Shown here: positions 54,450 through 63,483 of the stretch, piece by piece
Position numbering within the stretch: position 1 is the first letter of the stretch
Layout of the letters: every line of letters begins with the position of its first letter
Assembly: GCF_902374955.1 (NCBI RefSeq)
Contig: NZ_CABKRX010000102.1
Location: 62,001 to 126,000, forward strand
DNA length: 64,000 nucleotides
Direction of reading: 5' to 3'
Origin: Bacillus massilioanorexius
GTDB lineage: Bacteria; Bacillota; Bacilli; Bacillales; DSM-1321
Made by a program: the position numbers and the translations under genes
Notes under the pieces: generated by a model
Told to the model about the DNA's origin: nothing
The model's input: only the letters and a program-made list of their open reading frames with translations
The model's database searches: none

Positions 54450-55556
54450 ATGATTCACCACGGCTTAAAGGGTGTAGTTGCGGTTGGAACAGAGATCGGT
54501 CATGTTGATGGAGATAAGGGAATTTTATTATATAGAGGCTATGAAATTGGAGAAATTGTTGGGAAAAAATCGTTTGAAGAAATCGCATATTTATTATGGT
54601 ACGGCGAATTTCCGGATGAATCTCAGCTAAGTGAATTAAAGAAATTGTTGAAGGCAAATCGTGTTTTACCAGAGTATATTGAGTCATTAATTACTCAGCT
54701 TCCTAAAGACATGGAAATTATGGCTGTATTACGAACAGCTATTTCAGCATTAGGTTTGAACTTTTATGGATGGAAGCCAACGGTTGAGCAAGCCATGAAA
54801 CTTACGGCTGTAGCTCCCATCATTATTGCCTATCGAAAAAGATATATAGATGGGAAGGAATTTGTGAAGCCACATCCAAATTTGAATCATGTTGCAAATT
54901 ATTTGTACATGTTAAATGGTGTTATTCCTTCATCAGCACATATTAATGCTTTGGAAACATATATGATATTAACAATGGAGCATGGCATGAATGCATCGAC
55001 TTTTTCAGCAAGAGTAACCGTTTCTACGGAATCCGATATCGTTTCGGCACTAACATCCGCCATTGGTACGATGAAAGGGCCACTTCATGGTGGAGCACCA
55101 TCAGAAGTCATTCAATTATTGAATGAAGTTTCTCATACGGACGATATAGAAGCAACTTTAAGGGAGAAAATTTTACGTGGAGAGCGTTTGATGGGCTTTG
55201 GACATCGAGTATATAAAACGATTGATCCAAGATCAGTAGCTTTAAAAAATAAATTGAAGGAATTTTCAGGAGAAGATCCATGGTTAGATCTTGCCATGGA
55301 AGTGGAGAAGATAGGAACGAAGCTACTTGGTGAACTAAAACCAGGGAGAAAATTATATACAAATGTAGAATTTTATGCAGCAGCTATTATGAAAGCTATA
55401 AATTTAGAAAAAGAGTTATTTACTCCAACCTTTACAGCAAGTAGATTTGTAGGCTGGACGGCTCATATCTTAGAGCAATCAGAAAATAATGTTATTTTTA
55501 GACCAGAATCGGAATTTGTTGGAGAGGTGAAAAGTTTACAGGTAGCTCATGATTAA
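54450..55556 (+). CDS. citA: Citrate synthase I (CitA-type)
   Basis: The 368-residue protein is a citrate synthase: LYRGYEIGEI, oxaloacetate-binding MEHGMNAST, catalytic His213 in GPLHGGAP and His252 in GFGHRVYK. The third catalytic residue, normally Asp in NVDFY, is Glu307 here (NVEFYAA). It condenses acetyl-CoA and oxaloacetate to citrate; CitA is a minor citrate synthase in B. subtilis, beside CitZ. ATG 54450 follows GGGGGAG by 7 bases. Confidence 0.92.
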   Translation: MIHHGLKGVVAVGTEIGHVDGDKGILLYRGYEIGEIVGKKSFEEIAYLLWYGEFPDESQLSELKKLLKANRVLPEYIESLITQLPKDMEIMAVLRTAISALGLNFYGWKPTVEQAMKLTAVAPIIIAYRKRYIDGKEFVKPHPNLNHVANYLYMLNGVIPSSAHINALETYMILTMEHGMNASTFSARVTVSTESDIVSALTSAIGTMKGPLHGGAPSEVIQLLNEVSHTDDIEATLREKILRGERLMGFGHRVYKTIDPRSVALKNKLKEFSGEDPWLDLAMEVEKIGTKLLGELKPGRKLYTNVEFYAAAIMKAINLEKELFTPTFTASRFVGWTAHILEQSENNVIFRPESEFVGEVKSLQVAHD

Positions 55557-55569
55557 GTTTTCATAAGTT

Positions 55570-55601
55570 GAAGTAAGGAATGGATTCCTTACTTCTTTTT
55601 T
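55570..55601 (+). terminator. Terminator after citA
   Basis: GAAGTAAGGAAT (55570-55581) pairs with ATTCCTTACTTC (55584-55595) and is followed by TTTTTT. Confidence 0.88.
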
Positions 55602-55784
55602 GTATTCACTAATTATTATGAAAATCAGATAGAAGTGTAAATGCTTATTTCATGAATACAAATTATATAATATATGTTAATATGCACATATATTATATAA
55701 TAGGTGTGGATTTTAATGGAAAACTGCATACAGATAGTGCATAGGCATTTTTCGAATCTAAAAGGCTAGATGAGGTGAAGTAGA

Positions 55785-56421
55785 ATGATTAATTAATTCA
55801 TGGAATAAAGTCATTTATAAAATTTGGTCACCATTTTATGATTATTTTTTTAATACGGGTGCCTTCTTGAAGGCTAGGGAGAGTGTCTTTCAAAATATTT
55901 CTTTTCAAGAAGGGCAAAAGATCTTATTTGTAGGAGTGGGAACGGGAGCGGATATTGAAATGGTTCTGCATCATAACTTAAACATAACGGCCATAGATTT
56001 TTCGAAAGACATGCTTAATAAAGCAAAAGCTAAATATCATAAAAAATCAATTGTGTTTCAAGAAATGGATGCGCAAAATCTAACATTTGAGGATGAAGAT
56101 TTTGATATAATTGTTGCTAGTCTGATTTTATCAGTGGTTCCAAATCCAGAGCGATGCCTACAGGAAATGACTAGAGTGGTTAAACCACAGGGGAAGATTA
56201 TTATTTTCAATAAATTTGCTCCGGTCAATCAAAGACTTTCTATTTCAAAAAAGATAATGAAGGGAGTTATTAAAGTATTAGGAACAGATATTAGTTTGGT
56301 ATTTGAAGACATCTTTCAAAAAAACAATCAGCTATTACGTATAGAAGAGGATACACCTATCATGATGAATGGAATGTATCGAAAGATTGTTATAAGGAAG
56401 ATCAAGAATACGGCTATATAA
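55785..56421 (+). pseudogene. Class I SAM-dependent methyltransferase, broken at its start
   Basis: A good start (GAGGTGAAGTAGA then ATG 55785) is followed by only ATT AAT TAA. In the next frame the typical N-terminus continues (SWNKVIYKIWSPFYDYFFN), then the Rossmann motif ILFVGVGTGADIEM, the acidic AIDFSKDML, and ASLILSVVPNPERCL. Removing one TAAT unit from the repeat ATTAATTAATT rejoins start and body (MINSWNKV). So a 4-bp tandem duplication just after the start disrupts the gene. A shortened product from TTG 55867 is possible but has no ribosome site. Substrate unknown. Confidence 0.8.
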
Positions 56422-56536
56422 AACATTATATTTTTAGATTTAGAGTGTTATAATCTCAAATAGGTATTGAATAATTCATATGATATAAAGCTCTTAATGG
56501 AATGATTAAGGTACACAGCTAGAAACGAGGAAAAAT

Positions 56537-57418
56537 ATGAAATACGCATTATATGTTTTAATTGGCTCCTGTAGCTTCGGTGTTCTTTCAACGATTGTAA
56601 AATTTGCTTATGGTGAAGGTTTTCTGCCACAAGAGGTTGTTTTTTCTCAATATATTTGTGGTTGGATCATGCTTAGTATCATCATGTTAATCAAAGGTGT
56701 ATCTACAACTAAGAAAGAAAAACTTCAGCTTATGGCAGCGGGAATCGTAACGGCTATAACAGGTATCACCTATAATATGGCTCTTTCACACATTTCTGCC
56801 TCACTCGGAATTATATTGCTTTTTCAATTTACTTGGATAGGATTATTATTAGATTCTTTGACCAATAAGAGGCTTCCAAGTCGAATTCATGTGATCACAA
56901 TTATCATCATCCTGATTGGAACAGCTTTATCAGGTGGGCTTATTGGTAGTCACGTAGAGTGGAATATGGTTGGTGTCGTTTTAGGACTAATTTCTGCTGT
57001 TTCTTACGCTTTTTCTATTTATTTTAATGGGGTTATCTCACCTAATATGCAAAGTCTAACAAAGGGCTATTATATCGGAACAGGCGCATTAATCACAATA
57101 ACCATTGTTTTTCCACCAACTTTTCTCGCACATGCAGAAAGTTATACAGGATTATGGAAGTATGGAATTATGCTCGGCATTTTTGGAATGATCATTCCTC
57201 CGATTCTATTTGCAGCAGGTGTTCCAAAAATCGGTACTGGATTGGCAACAATTCTTGGATCAGCAGAATTACCAGTTGTTATACTACTATCAATGTTCGT
57301 GCTGAAAGAAGAGGTGTCCTTGCTTCAATGGCTTGGTGTGCTATTGATCTTACTAGCTTTAGTACTGCCGCAATTACCACAGATGAAACGAGAGAAAAGA
57401 ATGAGTAAAAGTACATAA
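56537..57418 (+). CDS. EamA/DMT-family transporter
   Basis: The 293-residue protein has ten membrane segments in two EamA halves (YVLIGSCSFGVLSTIVKFAYGEGF at the start; second half from about residue 148, VGVVLGLISAVSYAFSIYFNGV). It ends in a basic cytoplasmic tail (KREKRMSKST). Drug/metabolite exporters of this type have varied substrates; none can be assigned here. ACGAGGAAAAAT precedes the ATG. Confidence 0.88.
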   Translation: MKYALYVLIGSCSFGVLSTIVKFAYGEGFLPQEVVFSQYICGWIMLSIIMLIKGVSTTKKEKLQLMAAGIVTAITGITYNMALSHISASLGIILLFQFTWIGLLLDSLTNKRLPSRIHVITIIIILIGTALSGGLIGSHVEWNMVGVVLGLISAVSYAFSIYFNGVISPNMQSLTKGYYIGTGALITITIVFPPTFLAHAESYTGLWKYGIMLGIFGMIIPPILFAAGVPKIGTGLATILGSAELPVVILLSMFVLKEEVSLLQWLGVLLILLALVLPQLPQMKREKRMSKST

Positions 57419-57432
57419 TTTCATTGGAAAAG

Positions 57433-57466
57433 AAAGAGAAGTCTTCTTATGAGATTTCTCTTTTTA
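57433..57466 (+). terminator. Terminator after the EamA gene
   Basis: AAAGAGAA pairs with TTCTCTTT and is followed by TTATTAT. Confidence 0.6.
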
Positions 57467-57570
57467 TTATGTCAGTTCATTGAAGCTGTAATCTGGAATG
57501 GATATAATTGGTGTATTGAGCATGGTTTAAACTATTTTAATCATAAGTTGTTCAATAGAGGAGGGGGATT

Positions 57571-58296
57571 TTGGGATCGTATATCTTCTTTTTTACTATT
57601 ATCTTAGTTGCATCGATACTTCAAACCAGCACAGGCTTTGGCTTTTCGATTATGGCTACGCCTTTTTTACTGCTATTATTTTCACCGGAAGAAGCGGTAC
57701 AAATTACTATTATTTTATCGTTACTCATATCCGTTTCTTTAATACGAAAGATCAGAAAAGAGATTGATTTGGTGCTATTAAAAAGACTAACAATCGGAAG
57801 TATTGTCGGCGTACCTTTTGGTGTTGCAATCTTTATGACGATGAATATTAATACGATTAAACTAGGAGTCAGCCTTATTTTATTACTCTTAACGGTCTTA
57901 TTCATTTGTCAGTTTAAAATTAAGGCGACAAATACGAGAGATTTCATAGTTGGAGGTATTTCGGGCATTCTAACAACGAGTATAGGGATGCCAGGTCCAC
58001 CGCTTTTGCTTTATTTTACAGGTACGAATGCAAAAAAAGAAAAGATTCGAGCTACTACTCTTGCATTCTTCCTTGTTATTTATTTTATTAGCCTAATTAC
58101 TCAAATTATTTTTACGGGGACGAATAAGTTAGTATGGGAATCTAGTCTGTATGCTATTCCCGTTGTATGTATTGGTTTGTATATTGGACAAATCCTTTTT
58201 ACATGGATTAGTCAAAAGGTCTTTCGGATCTTTACATATGTGTTGCTGATTAGTACGGGGGTTTATCTTTTACTAGAAAGTTTAGGAGTATTTTAG
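57571..58296 (+). CDS. TauE/SafE-family membrane transporter
   Basis: The 241-residue protein has seven or eight membrane segments. The N-terminal half carries LVASILQTSTGFGFSIMATPFLLLLFSPEEAV, the second half GGISGILTTSIGMPGPPLLLYF, the duplicated TauE/SafE pattern. The family exports sulfite, sulfoacetate or related organic anions. It starts with TTG after GAGGAGGGGG. Context gives no substrate. Confidence 0.88.
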   Translation: MGSYIFFFTIILVASILQTSTGFGFSIMATPFLLLLFSPEEAVQITIILSLLISVSLIRKIRKEIDLVLLKRLTIGSIVGVPFGVAIFMTMNINTIKLGVSLILLLLTVLFICQFKIKATNTRDFIVGGISGILTTSIGMPGPPLLLYFTGTNAKKEKIRATTLAFFLVIYFISLITQIIFTGTNKLVWESSLYAIPVVCIGLYIGQILFTWISQKVFRIFTYVLLISTGVYLLLESLGVF

Positions 58297-58440
58297 AAAG
58301 AAATTATTCGTTGTAGGTGAAACAAAAGTGAATACAACAAAATGATGCATGACAACGTGCGTAACATGAACTTTTATAAGAAAGTAAAAATACACCCGTG
58401 AACAATGCTGTTCGTAAAAAAGAATAAATTATAGAGTATT

Positions 58441-58482
58441 GAGGCGTCCAAAAGTGATTGGAAATCCCTTTTGAGACAGCCT
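58441..58482 (-). terminator. Terminator of the cydDC operon (minus strand)
   Basis: GAGGC and CAAAAG (58441-58453) pair with CTTTTG and GCCTC (58469-58482) with small internal loops. The remaining bases of 58297-58489 show no gene. Confidence 0.55.
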
Positions 58483-58489
58483 CAGTCTA

Positions 58490-60139
58490 TTAAGCTATTT
58501 CAATAGTTTGTTGATTAATGTGATAGATTCGATCAGCTATCGATAACATGGAATCATTATGGCTAATAATAATCACTAGTTTATCTTTAGCATGTTCTTG
58601 GATTGTCTTTATAATATGTTTTTCATTCATAACGTCTAAATTATTTGTTGGTTCATCCAAAATATAAACAGGTGAGTTCTTTAGAAATAGTCGAGCTAAG
58701 GCAATGCGTTGAAGCTGACCACTTGATATATTACCGGCATATTCTTGCATATACGTATCTAAACCATTTGAGAGCGAGGATATAAATTCTAGTAAGCCTG
58801 CTTTTTTACAAGCCTCCATAATTTCATCTTCATGATAATTTTCCTTAAACATCGTTATATTTCTACGGAATGTATCTGAAAATACAATCGTGTGAGCATC
58901 AACTGTACTGAATTGATTACGTATTTGGTCTGATTGAAAACTTTCAATCGGTTGATTATTGATCAAAATTTGACCTGTAGAACGTTGTATATCTTGGAGT
59001 AGAAGAGAAATTAAAGTAGATTTCCCTACACCGTTCGATCCTTTAATGCCAACGATTTCTCCTTTTTTCCATTCCATATTGACATGTTGATATAGGATGT
59101 CCGAATTTTCATAACCAAAGGACACGTTATGAAAAGAAATACTTTTTATATCATCAATGTTTTCAGTACCTTCATTCGCAAACTCTGGTTTAATATTGAG
59201 CAATTGTAATACGCGTTTTGCACTAGCAAATGTATGCACTAAGCTTGCACTGAGCTGTGATAGCGCTAGACTTGGCCCAAAGGATGAAATCAAAAGTAAA
59301 AGAGCAAGGAGTGCTGTTGCTCCATCAATAGAATGATTACGATATAAATAAATAGATAGGATGACTTGAATAAAAATAGTTACATATAGCGCACAATCCG
59401 TAAATGCTTTTAGTATACCTTCATGTTTTTTCAAAGATTTAGTCGTGCTATTTAGTTGTTTGCTATGTTGGTCCATTCCATTTACCGTTTGTTTTTGATA
59501 ACCAAAAATGATTAACTCTTTTATGCCTCGCATAGAATCCATTAGTAAGTTGCTTAATATTCCAAATCGGTTACGATAGGATTCTGCAGCGTCTTTACCA
59601 AATCGATAGGCTGCTTTTGGAATGATCCAAGCAATCATTACATAAGCGAGTAATGCGACTACACCAAATAAAGGATGTAATAGAGTAAAAAGACTAACGT
59701 AAACAATCGTTGTTAATATCCCTATGAAAACAGGTGCGATTGTATGAGCATAAAAGACTTCTAGAAGCTCGACATCCTTTGTTACGATATTCATAAACTC
59801 GCCCTTTTGGAATCTTTTTAGCTGTCCTTGACTCAATGAGCGTGTAATAGAAAAAATTTTATCTCGAATGATAGCTAATAATCGAAATGCTATATAATGT
59901 GTACAATATTGCTCGCTAAGACGAAAGATAGCTCGAAATATCCCGGAAAGGATGATGATCGTCATAAGGAACGAAATGCTGCCATATTCAGCAAAACCTC
60001 CAATTTGAATAATGGCCATTCCGCCGAATACACTTATAGCTGTAATCGCTAAATATCCCAATGTTCCTAGTAAAATGGTTACTATCATATGAGGAACTAA
60101 TGGCTTTAATATAGAAACTAATTGTTTTAAATCTTTCAT
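58490..60139 (-). CDS. cydC: Thiol/heme ABC transporter subunit CydC-like
   Basis: The 549-residue half-transporter has six membrane segments in the first 300 residues. Walker A GIKGSNGVGKST lies near residue 365, the signature SSGQLQRIALARLFL near 480, and Walker B VYILDEPTNNLD near 497. It forms a heterodimer with CydD. CydDC exports cysteine or glutathione or moves heme, and is needed for cytochrome bd assembly in several bacteria. Here no cydAB genes are nearby, and a Fur box heads the operon, so a role linked to iron or heme is possible. Its ATG overlaps the CydD stop (ATGA). Confidence 0.8.
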   Translation of the reverse strand: MKDLKQLVSILKPLVPHMIVTILLGTLGYLAITAISVFGGMAIIQIGGFAEYGSISFLMTIIILSGIFRAIFRLSEQYCTHYIAFRLLAIIRDKIFSITRSLSQGQLKRFQKGEFMNIVTKDVELLEVFYAHTIAPVFIGILTTIVYVSLFTLLHPLFGVVALLAYVMIAWIIPKAAYRFGKDAAESYRNRFGILSNLLMDSMRGIKELIIFGYQKQTVNGMDQHSKQLNSTTKSLKKHEGILKAFTDCALYVTIFIQVILSIYLYRNHSIDGATALLALLLLISSFGPSLALSQLSASLVHTFASAKRVLQLLNIKPEFANEGTENIDDIKSISFHNVSFGYENSDILYQHVNMEWKKGEIVGIKGSNGVGKSTLISLLLQDIQRSTGQILINNQPIESFQSDQIRNQFSTVDAHTIVFSDTFRRNITMFKENYHEDEIMEACKKAGLLEFISSLSNGLDTYMQEYAGNISSGQLQRIALARLFLKNSPVYILDEPTNNLDVMNEKHIIKTIQEHAKDKLVIIISHNDSMLSIADRIYHINQQTIEIA

Positions 60140-61863
60140 GACGCGTTCACCTCAAGAGAATGTTGCTCTTTATATAGATGAGCATAAATCCCTTCTTTAA
60201 TTAATAGTTCATAATGTTTTCCTATTTCTACTAAACTTCCTTGATTAAAGACCAAAATCTCATCAGAATGTATGATATTTGGGAGATAGTGTGTAATCAC
60301 AATAATTGTTTTTCCTTGTTTCTGAAGGTCCTTAATCATTTGAAAAATGTCATATTCACTTTGTTGATCAATATTAGCTGTTGCTTCATCAAAGATAATC
60401 ACAGATGGGTTTTTTACTAACATTCTAGCGATAGCTAGCTTTTGACGTTGACCGCTCGATAAATTTATTCCTTCACTTTGGACAGGAGCGTGAAGTTTAG
60501 CACAAAATTCATGTAGTTTAACGAATTGCAACATCTCAATAGCTTGTTTTTCTGTTAATGTTGAACAGCCCATTTGTAAATTTGTGAATATCGTTCCTTC
60601 AAAAATGTGTGAATGATTACTCACACTACCAATATACTCATGGATGACTTCTGGAGAAATGTTTTTCATATTCTTATGACCAATTGTTATTGTCCCTGTA
60701 GATGGCTGTATAAAACCTTGCAAAAGCTGACTTATAGTAGTTTTGCCAGAACCGGATTGACCTACGATACCAATCAATTCGCCTTTTTTAATGGTAAAGG
60801 TGCATGGATTCAGCGTAAAGCTAGAGCTTTTGTCAGGATACGTATAGGAAACATCTTGTATATGAATCTCACCGTCTAGCGGTTCAGTAGAAAGCTTTTT
60901 GCTTGTTTCACTTTTCATTTCTAAAATAGATGTAAGTAGCTTTAAGGCACTCATACCGTTTAGACCCACATGAAAATAAGAACCTAGTAATCGCATCGGT
61001 ACAAAAAACTCCACGGCTAAGATCGCAAAGCAAATAAAACCGAACAAAGTTAAATGATCGTTTCTGTAAGCAATGATGGTAAAGACAATTCCTACCGCTG
61101 TTCCTAAATAAGAGACCAGATCCATGATGGTTATGGATTGAAGCTGCATACGTAGTACTTTCATAGTCATAACTCGAAAATCCTCTGATTCTTTGTTCAT
61201 CAGTTGTTGATACTCTTGATCTCCATCGTACATTTTTAGAGTATGGAGACCTTGAACGCCCTCAACAAACTTTTTCCCAACATTTAAGTACTTATTCCAA
61301 TAGGAATGGAAAATCTGTTTTCCTATTTTGACTGCCGCTACAATTGCTACTGGAATCGCACACATGCTTATTAAAAGGAATAGGGTTATTTTCCAATGAA
61401 TAAACGCTAATGTGATAAAAAGTAGGATTGGAGCCAGAAGACTATAAAACAATTGTGGTAAATATCGGCTGTAATAAATGTCGATGTTCTCAATTCCCTC
61501 AACACTTAACTGACTAATTTTACTGATTTGTAACTGCGTGATTTGTTGAGGTGAAAGAGATAGAAGCTTTTCTAATAACTCTCTTCGTAATTTATATTTC
61601 AATTCATGTGATGTATAATGTGTTAATTTTGTAGAGTAATAATGACATAGACCTTTTATGATTACTATCAATACTCCAAAAAGGTAGAAGCTTGAACTAA
61701 TAGATAATGCTTGCTGTGAAAACATTTTTGAAAGGATTGCGGCTATTCCTACTGCAATCAGGATATTTGCTAGCAAATTGATTATTTGTAGAGCGGTGAT
61801 CCACCCTAGAATTTTGAACAATGAATAGAATTTGGCATAAACCATCATTTCTTTTTGAATCAT
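60136..61863 (-). CDS. cydD: Thiol/heme ABC transporter subunit CydD-like
   Basis: The 575-residue half-transporter has six membrane segments (for example IINLLANILIAVGIAAIL, LFLLISMCAIPVAIVAAV). Walker A GIVGQSGSGKTT lies near residue 360, the signature LSSGQRQKLAIARML near 465, and Walker B VIIFDEATANID near 485. ATG 61863 is preferred: it overlaps the stop of the DUF454 gene (ATGA) and follows AGAGG, whereas the 37 residues of the longer frame overlap the DUF454 gene. Confidence 0.8.
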   Translation of the reverse strand: MIQKEMMVYAKFYSLFKILGWITALQIINLLANILIAVGIAAILSKMFSQQALSISSSFYLFGVLIVIIKGLCHYYSTKLTHYTSHELKYKLRRELLEKLLSLSPQQITQLQISKISQLSVEGIENIDIYYSRYLPQLFYSLLAPILLFITLAFIHWKITLFLLISMCAIPVAIVAAVKIGKQIFHSYWNKYLNVGKKFVEGVQGLHTLKMYDGDQEYQQLMNKESEDFRVMTMKVLRMQLQSITIMDLVSYLGTAVGIVFTIIAYRNDHLTLFGFICFAILAVEFFVPMRLLGSYFHVGLNGMSALKLLTSILEMKSETSKKLSTEPLDGEIHIQDVSYTYPDKSSSFTLNPCTFTIKKGELIGIVGQSGSGKTTISQLLQGFIQPSTGTITIGHKNMKNISPEVIHEYIGSVSNHSHIFEGTIFTNLQMGCSTLTEKQAIEMLQFVKLHEFCAKLHAPVQSEGINLSSGQRQKLAIARMLVKNPSVIIFDEATANIDQQSEYDIFQMIKDLQKQGKTIIVITHYLPNIIHSDEILVFNQGSLVEIGKHYELLIKEGIYAHLYKEQHSLEVNAS

Positions 61864-62240
61864 TCTGTAACCTCTTTCACTTGTATGGAAGGGATAACCC
61901 TCCATAAGATAATAAATTTTACAATTGCTAATGCGATAAGAAAAAGACGAATATGAATATGATTCATTAGACATCCACTAATAAACAGCAATAGATAAGC
62001 GGAAGTCAGTATTTCCGCTTTTTGTTTAATCGTTAACCCGTTGTTCTTTTTATAGGACAACACGTACTTTTTATATACTTTTTTATTTTTAATCCATGTC
62101 TCCCATTTCTTTGAGCTTTTGGCGAATAGGAAAGCAGCCAATAAAATGAATGGAGTGGTTGGGAGAATTGGGAGAATGACTCCTATCATTCCAATGGCAA
62201 AAACCACCCAAGCTAATAGAAATAATCCAATTCTTTTCAT
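61860..62240 (-). CDS. DUF454 membrane protein (YbaN family)
   Basis: The 126-residue protein has three or four membrane segments. The typical DUF454 start MKRIGLFLLAWVVFAIGMIGVILPILPTTPFILLAAFLFAKSS is followed by WIKNKKVYKKYVLSYKKNNGLTIKQK. The role of the family is not established. It lies between the small membrane protein and cydD in the Fur-boxed operon and is coupled to cydD by ATGA. Confidence 0.85.
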   Translation of the reverse strand: MKRIGLFLLAWVVFAIGMIGVILPILPTTPFILLAAFLFAKSSKKWETWIKNKKVYKKYVLSYKKNNGLTIKQKAEILTSAYLLLFISGCLMNHIHIRLFLIALAIVKFIILWRVIPSIQVKEVTE

Positions 62241-62256
62241 GTTGTAAACTCCTAAT

Positions 62257-62565
62257 CTAGATAAGATGTATCAGAATGAGCCAAGTAATAGCTAATATAG
62301 TAAATAAGATATGGCTATAAAATGCTTTTTTATGCTTCCATACCTTTGGTGTAAGAAAAGCTATGATAAGAAGACCGGTATAAATGCTATATCCCGTCGT
62401 GCTAAAGGAACTGCGAAATAAATAAATAATCATGGAAACGACTGTTATTATTCCGAAGATAAAATGAGTTTTTTGTAAAATGCTATTTTTCTTGAATAAT
62501 AAAAAGAAGCCTACTAATATTGTGAAAACAAGTGCGATTTTATGAATCATAATAGGTATATCCAA
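62257..62565 (-). CDS. Small four-helix membrane protein of unknown function
   Basis: The 102-residue protein consists of four hydrophobic segments (HKIALVFTILVGFFLLF, THFIFGIITVVSMIIYLF, IYTGLLIIAFLTPKVW, HILFTILAITWLILIHLI) with conserved-looking histidines at the helix ends, a layout often seen in small heme-binding or YisL-like proteins, but no family is recognised with certainty. It starts with TTG after GGAGG. It is the first gene of the Fur-boxed operon. Confidence 0.7.
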   Translation of the reverse strand: MDIPIMIHKIALVFTILVGFFLLFKKNSILQKTHFIFGIITVVSMIIYLFRSSFSTTGYSIYTGLLIIAFLTPKVWKHKKAFYSHILFTILAITWLILIHLI

Positions 62566-62610
62566 ATGTTAATCCTCCAATAGTTATTCTAATATAATTT
62601 TATATTTTAT

Positions 62611-62625
62611 TGATAACGATTATCA
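62611..62625. promoter_or_regulatory. Fur box
   Basis: TGATAACGATTATCA is a near-perfect 7-1-7 palindrome (consensus TGATAATNATTATCA). It lies 46 bases before the TTG of the minus-strand operon, embedded in TTTTATTGA/TCAATGTCAATAAAA. Confidence 0.85.
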
Positions 62626-62689
62626 ATGTCAATAAAAAATAAGAGAAAATAGAATATATGTGATAGTCATACTGAAGGTGTTAAATAAA

Positions 62690-62732
62690 AATAGGAGCTC
62701 GTAATCAGGAAATGATTACAAGCTCCTATCGC
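62690..62732 (-). terminator. Terminator of the acetyltransferase gene (minus strand)
   Basis: ATAGGAGCT-GTAATCA (62691-62706) pairs with TGATTAC-AGCTCCTAT (62713-62729); on the minus strand TTTTTATTT follows. Confidence 0.85.
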
Positions 62733-62753
62733 TTTTTTCTTTATGAAATTTCA

Positions 62754-63470
62754 CTAAATGATTGCAGGCTTAGCGTAAACAATGGAGGCTTTACCTTCCA
62801 CATTCTCCATTTTAATTCCTATCAAACCTTTTGAAAGCATTTCTTGTTGAGCGTTGATATCGTCCATAGGTATAGATATGTGCTCAATCCAATTTTGTTG
62901 GTTAGGTTCTTCTATGTCTTTTACAAAAATATAGCGGAGCTTTCCACCATATTTTTCTTTTAATGCAACTATTTTCATTCCTTGTGAAAACTTATCGATT
63001 AAACTAGGCATGTTGAAGGGAGCAACGGTACAGCATATGTATCGATAAGGAATGTGCGAGTGATCTAGTTCTTGCATAATGAGATTAGCAAGTAGCTTTT
63101 GTAGCTTATTTCCTCTATATGCGGGTAAGACATTAGATATTTCCTGATAAATGACTTTCGAAAGTTCATTGTCATCAAGACCAATATCTTTACCTAAATG
63201 ATCGGCATCATCCATTGGAGGTACTAATAATGCCCGAAAGGCTATTAATTGCTCCTGATCAAAAGCCCCAATCATAAGGCCATTTCCTTCTAAAATATAC
63301 GTATACTCCTCTTTAGAAAGGGGAGAGAGAATGGCTGGGTTTGGCAAATGTTCGATAACCTGCTGCTGAACATCTAGAATAGTAGTAAGATCTTTAATGT
63401 CTAGAGTTCTAACGTAAAAATTTACGATTTGATTGTTTTTCTTTAGTGTGCCTTCATACAATTTCTTCAT
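62754..63470 (-). CDS. GNAT-family acetyltransferase
   Basis: The 238-residue protein has the GNAT layout: beta strands in VNFYVRTLDIKDLTTILDVQQQV, NGLMIGAFDQEQLIAFRALLVP, and the acyl-CoA loop VLPAYRGNKLQKLLANLIMQE near residue 120, then a C-terminal domain of about 70 residues. The Q/R-x-x-G-x-G/A signature is weak (AYRGNKLQ). It precedes no gene in its operon but lies 13 bases after the epimerase gene, so both are probably cotranscribed and handle related substrates, perhaps amino acids or dipeptides. Confidence 0.75.
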   Translation of the reverse strand: MKKLYEGTLKKNNQIVNFYVRTLDIKDLTTILDVQQQVIEHLPNPAILSPLSKEEYTYILEGNGLMIGAFDQEQLIAFRALLVPPMDDADHLGKDIGLDDNELSKVIYQEISNVLPAYRGNKLQKLLANLIMQELDHSHIPYRYICCTVAPFNMPSLIDKFSQGMKIVALKEKYGGKLRYIFVKDIEEPNQQNWIEHISIPMDDINAQQEMLSKGLIGIKMENVEGKASIVYAKPAII

Positions 63471-63483
63471 ATTATTAGCTTCC

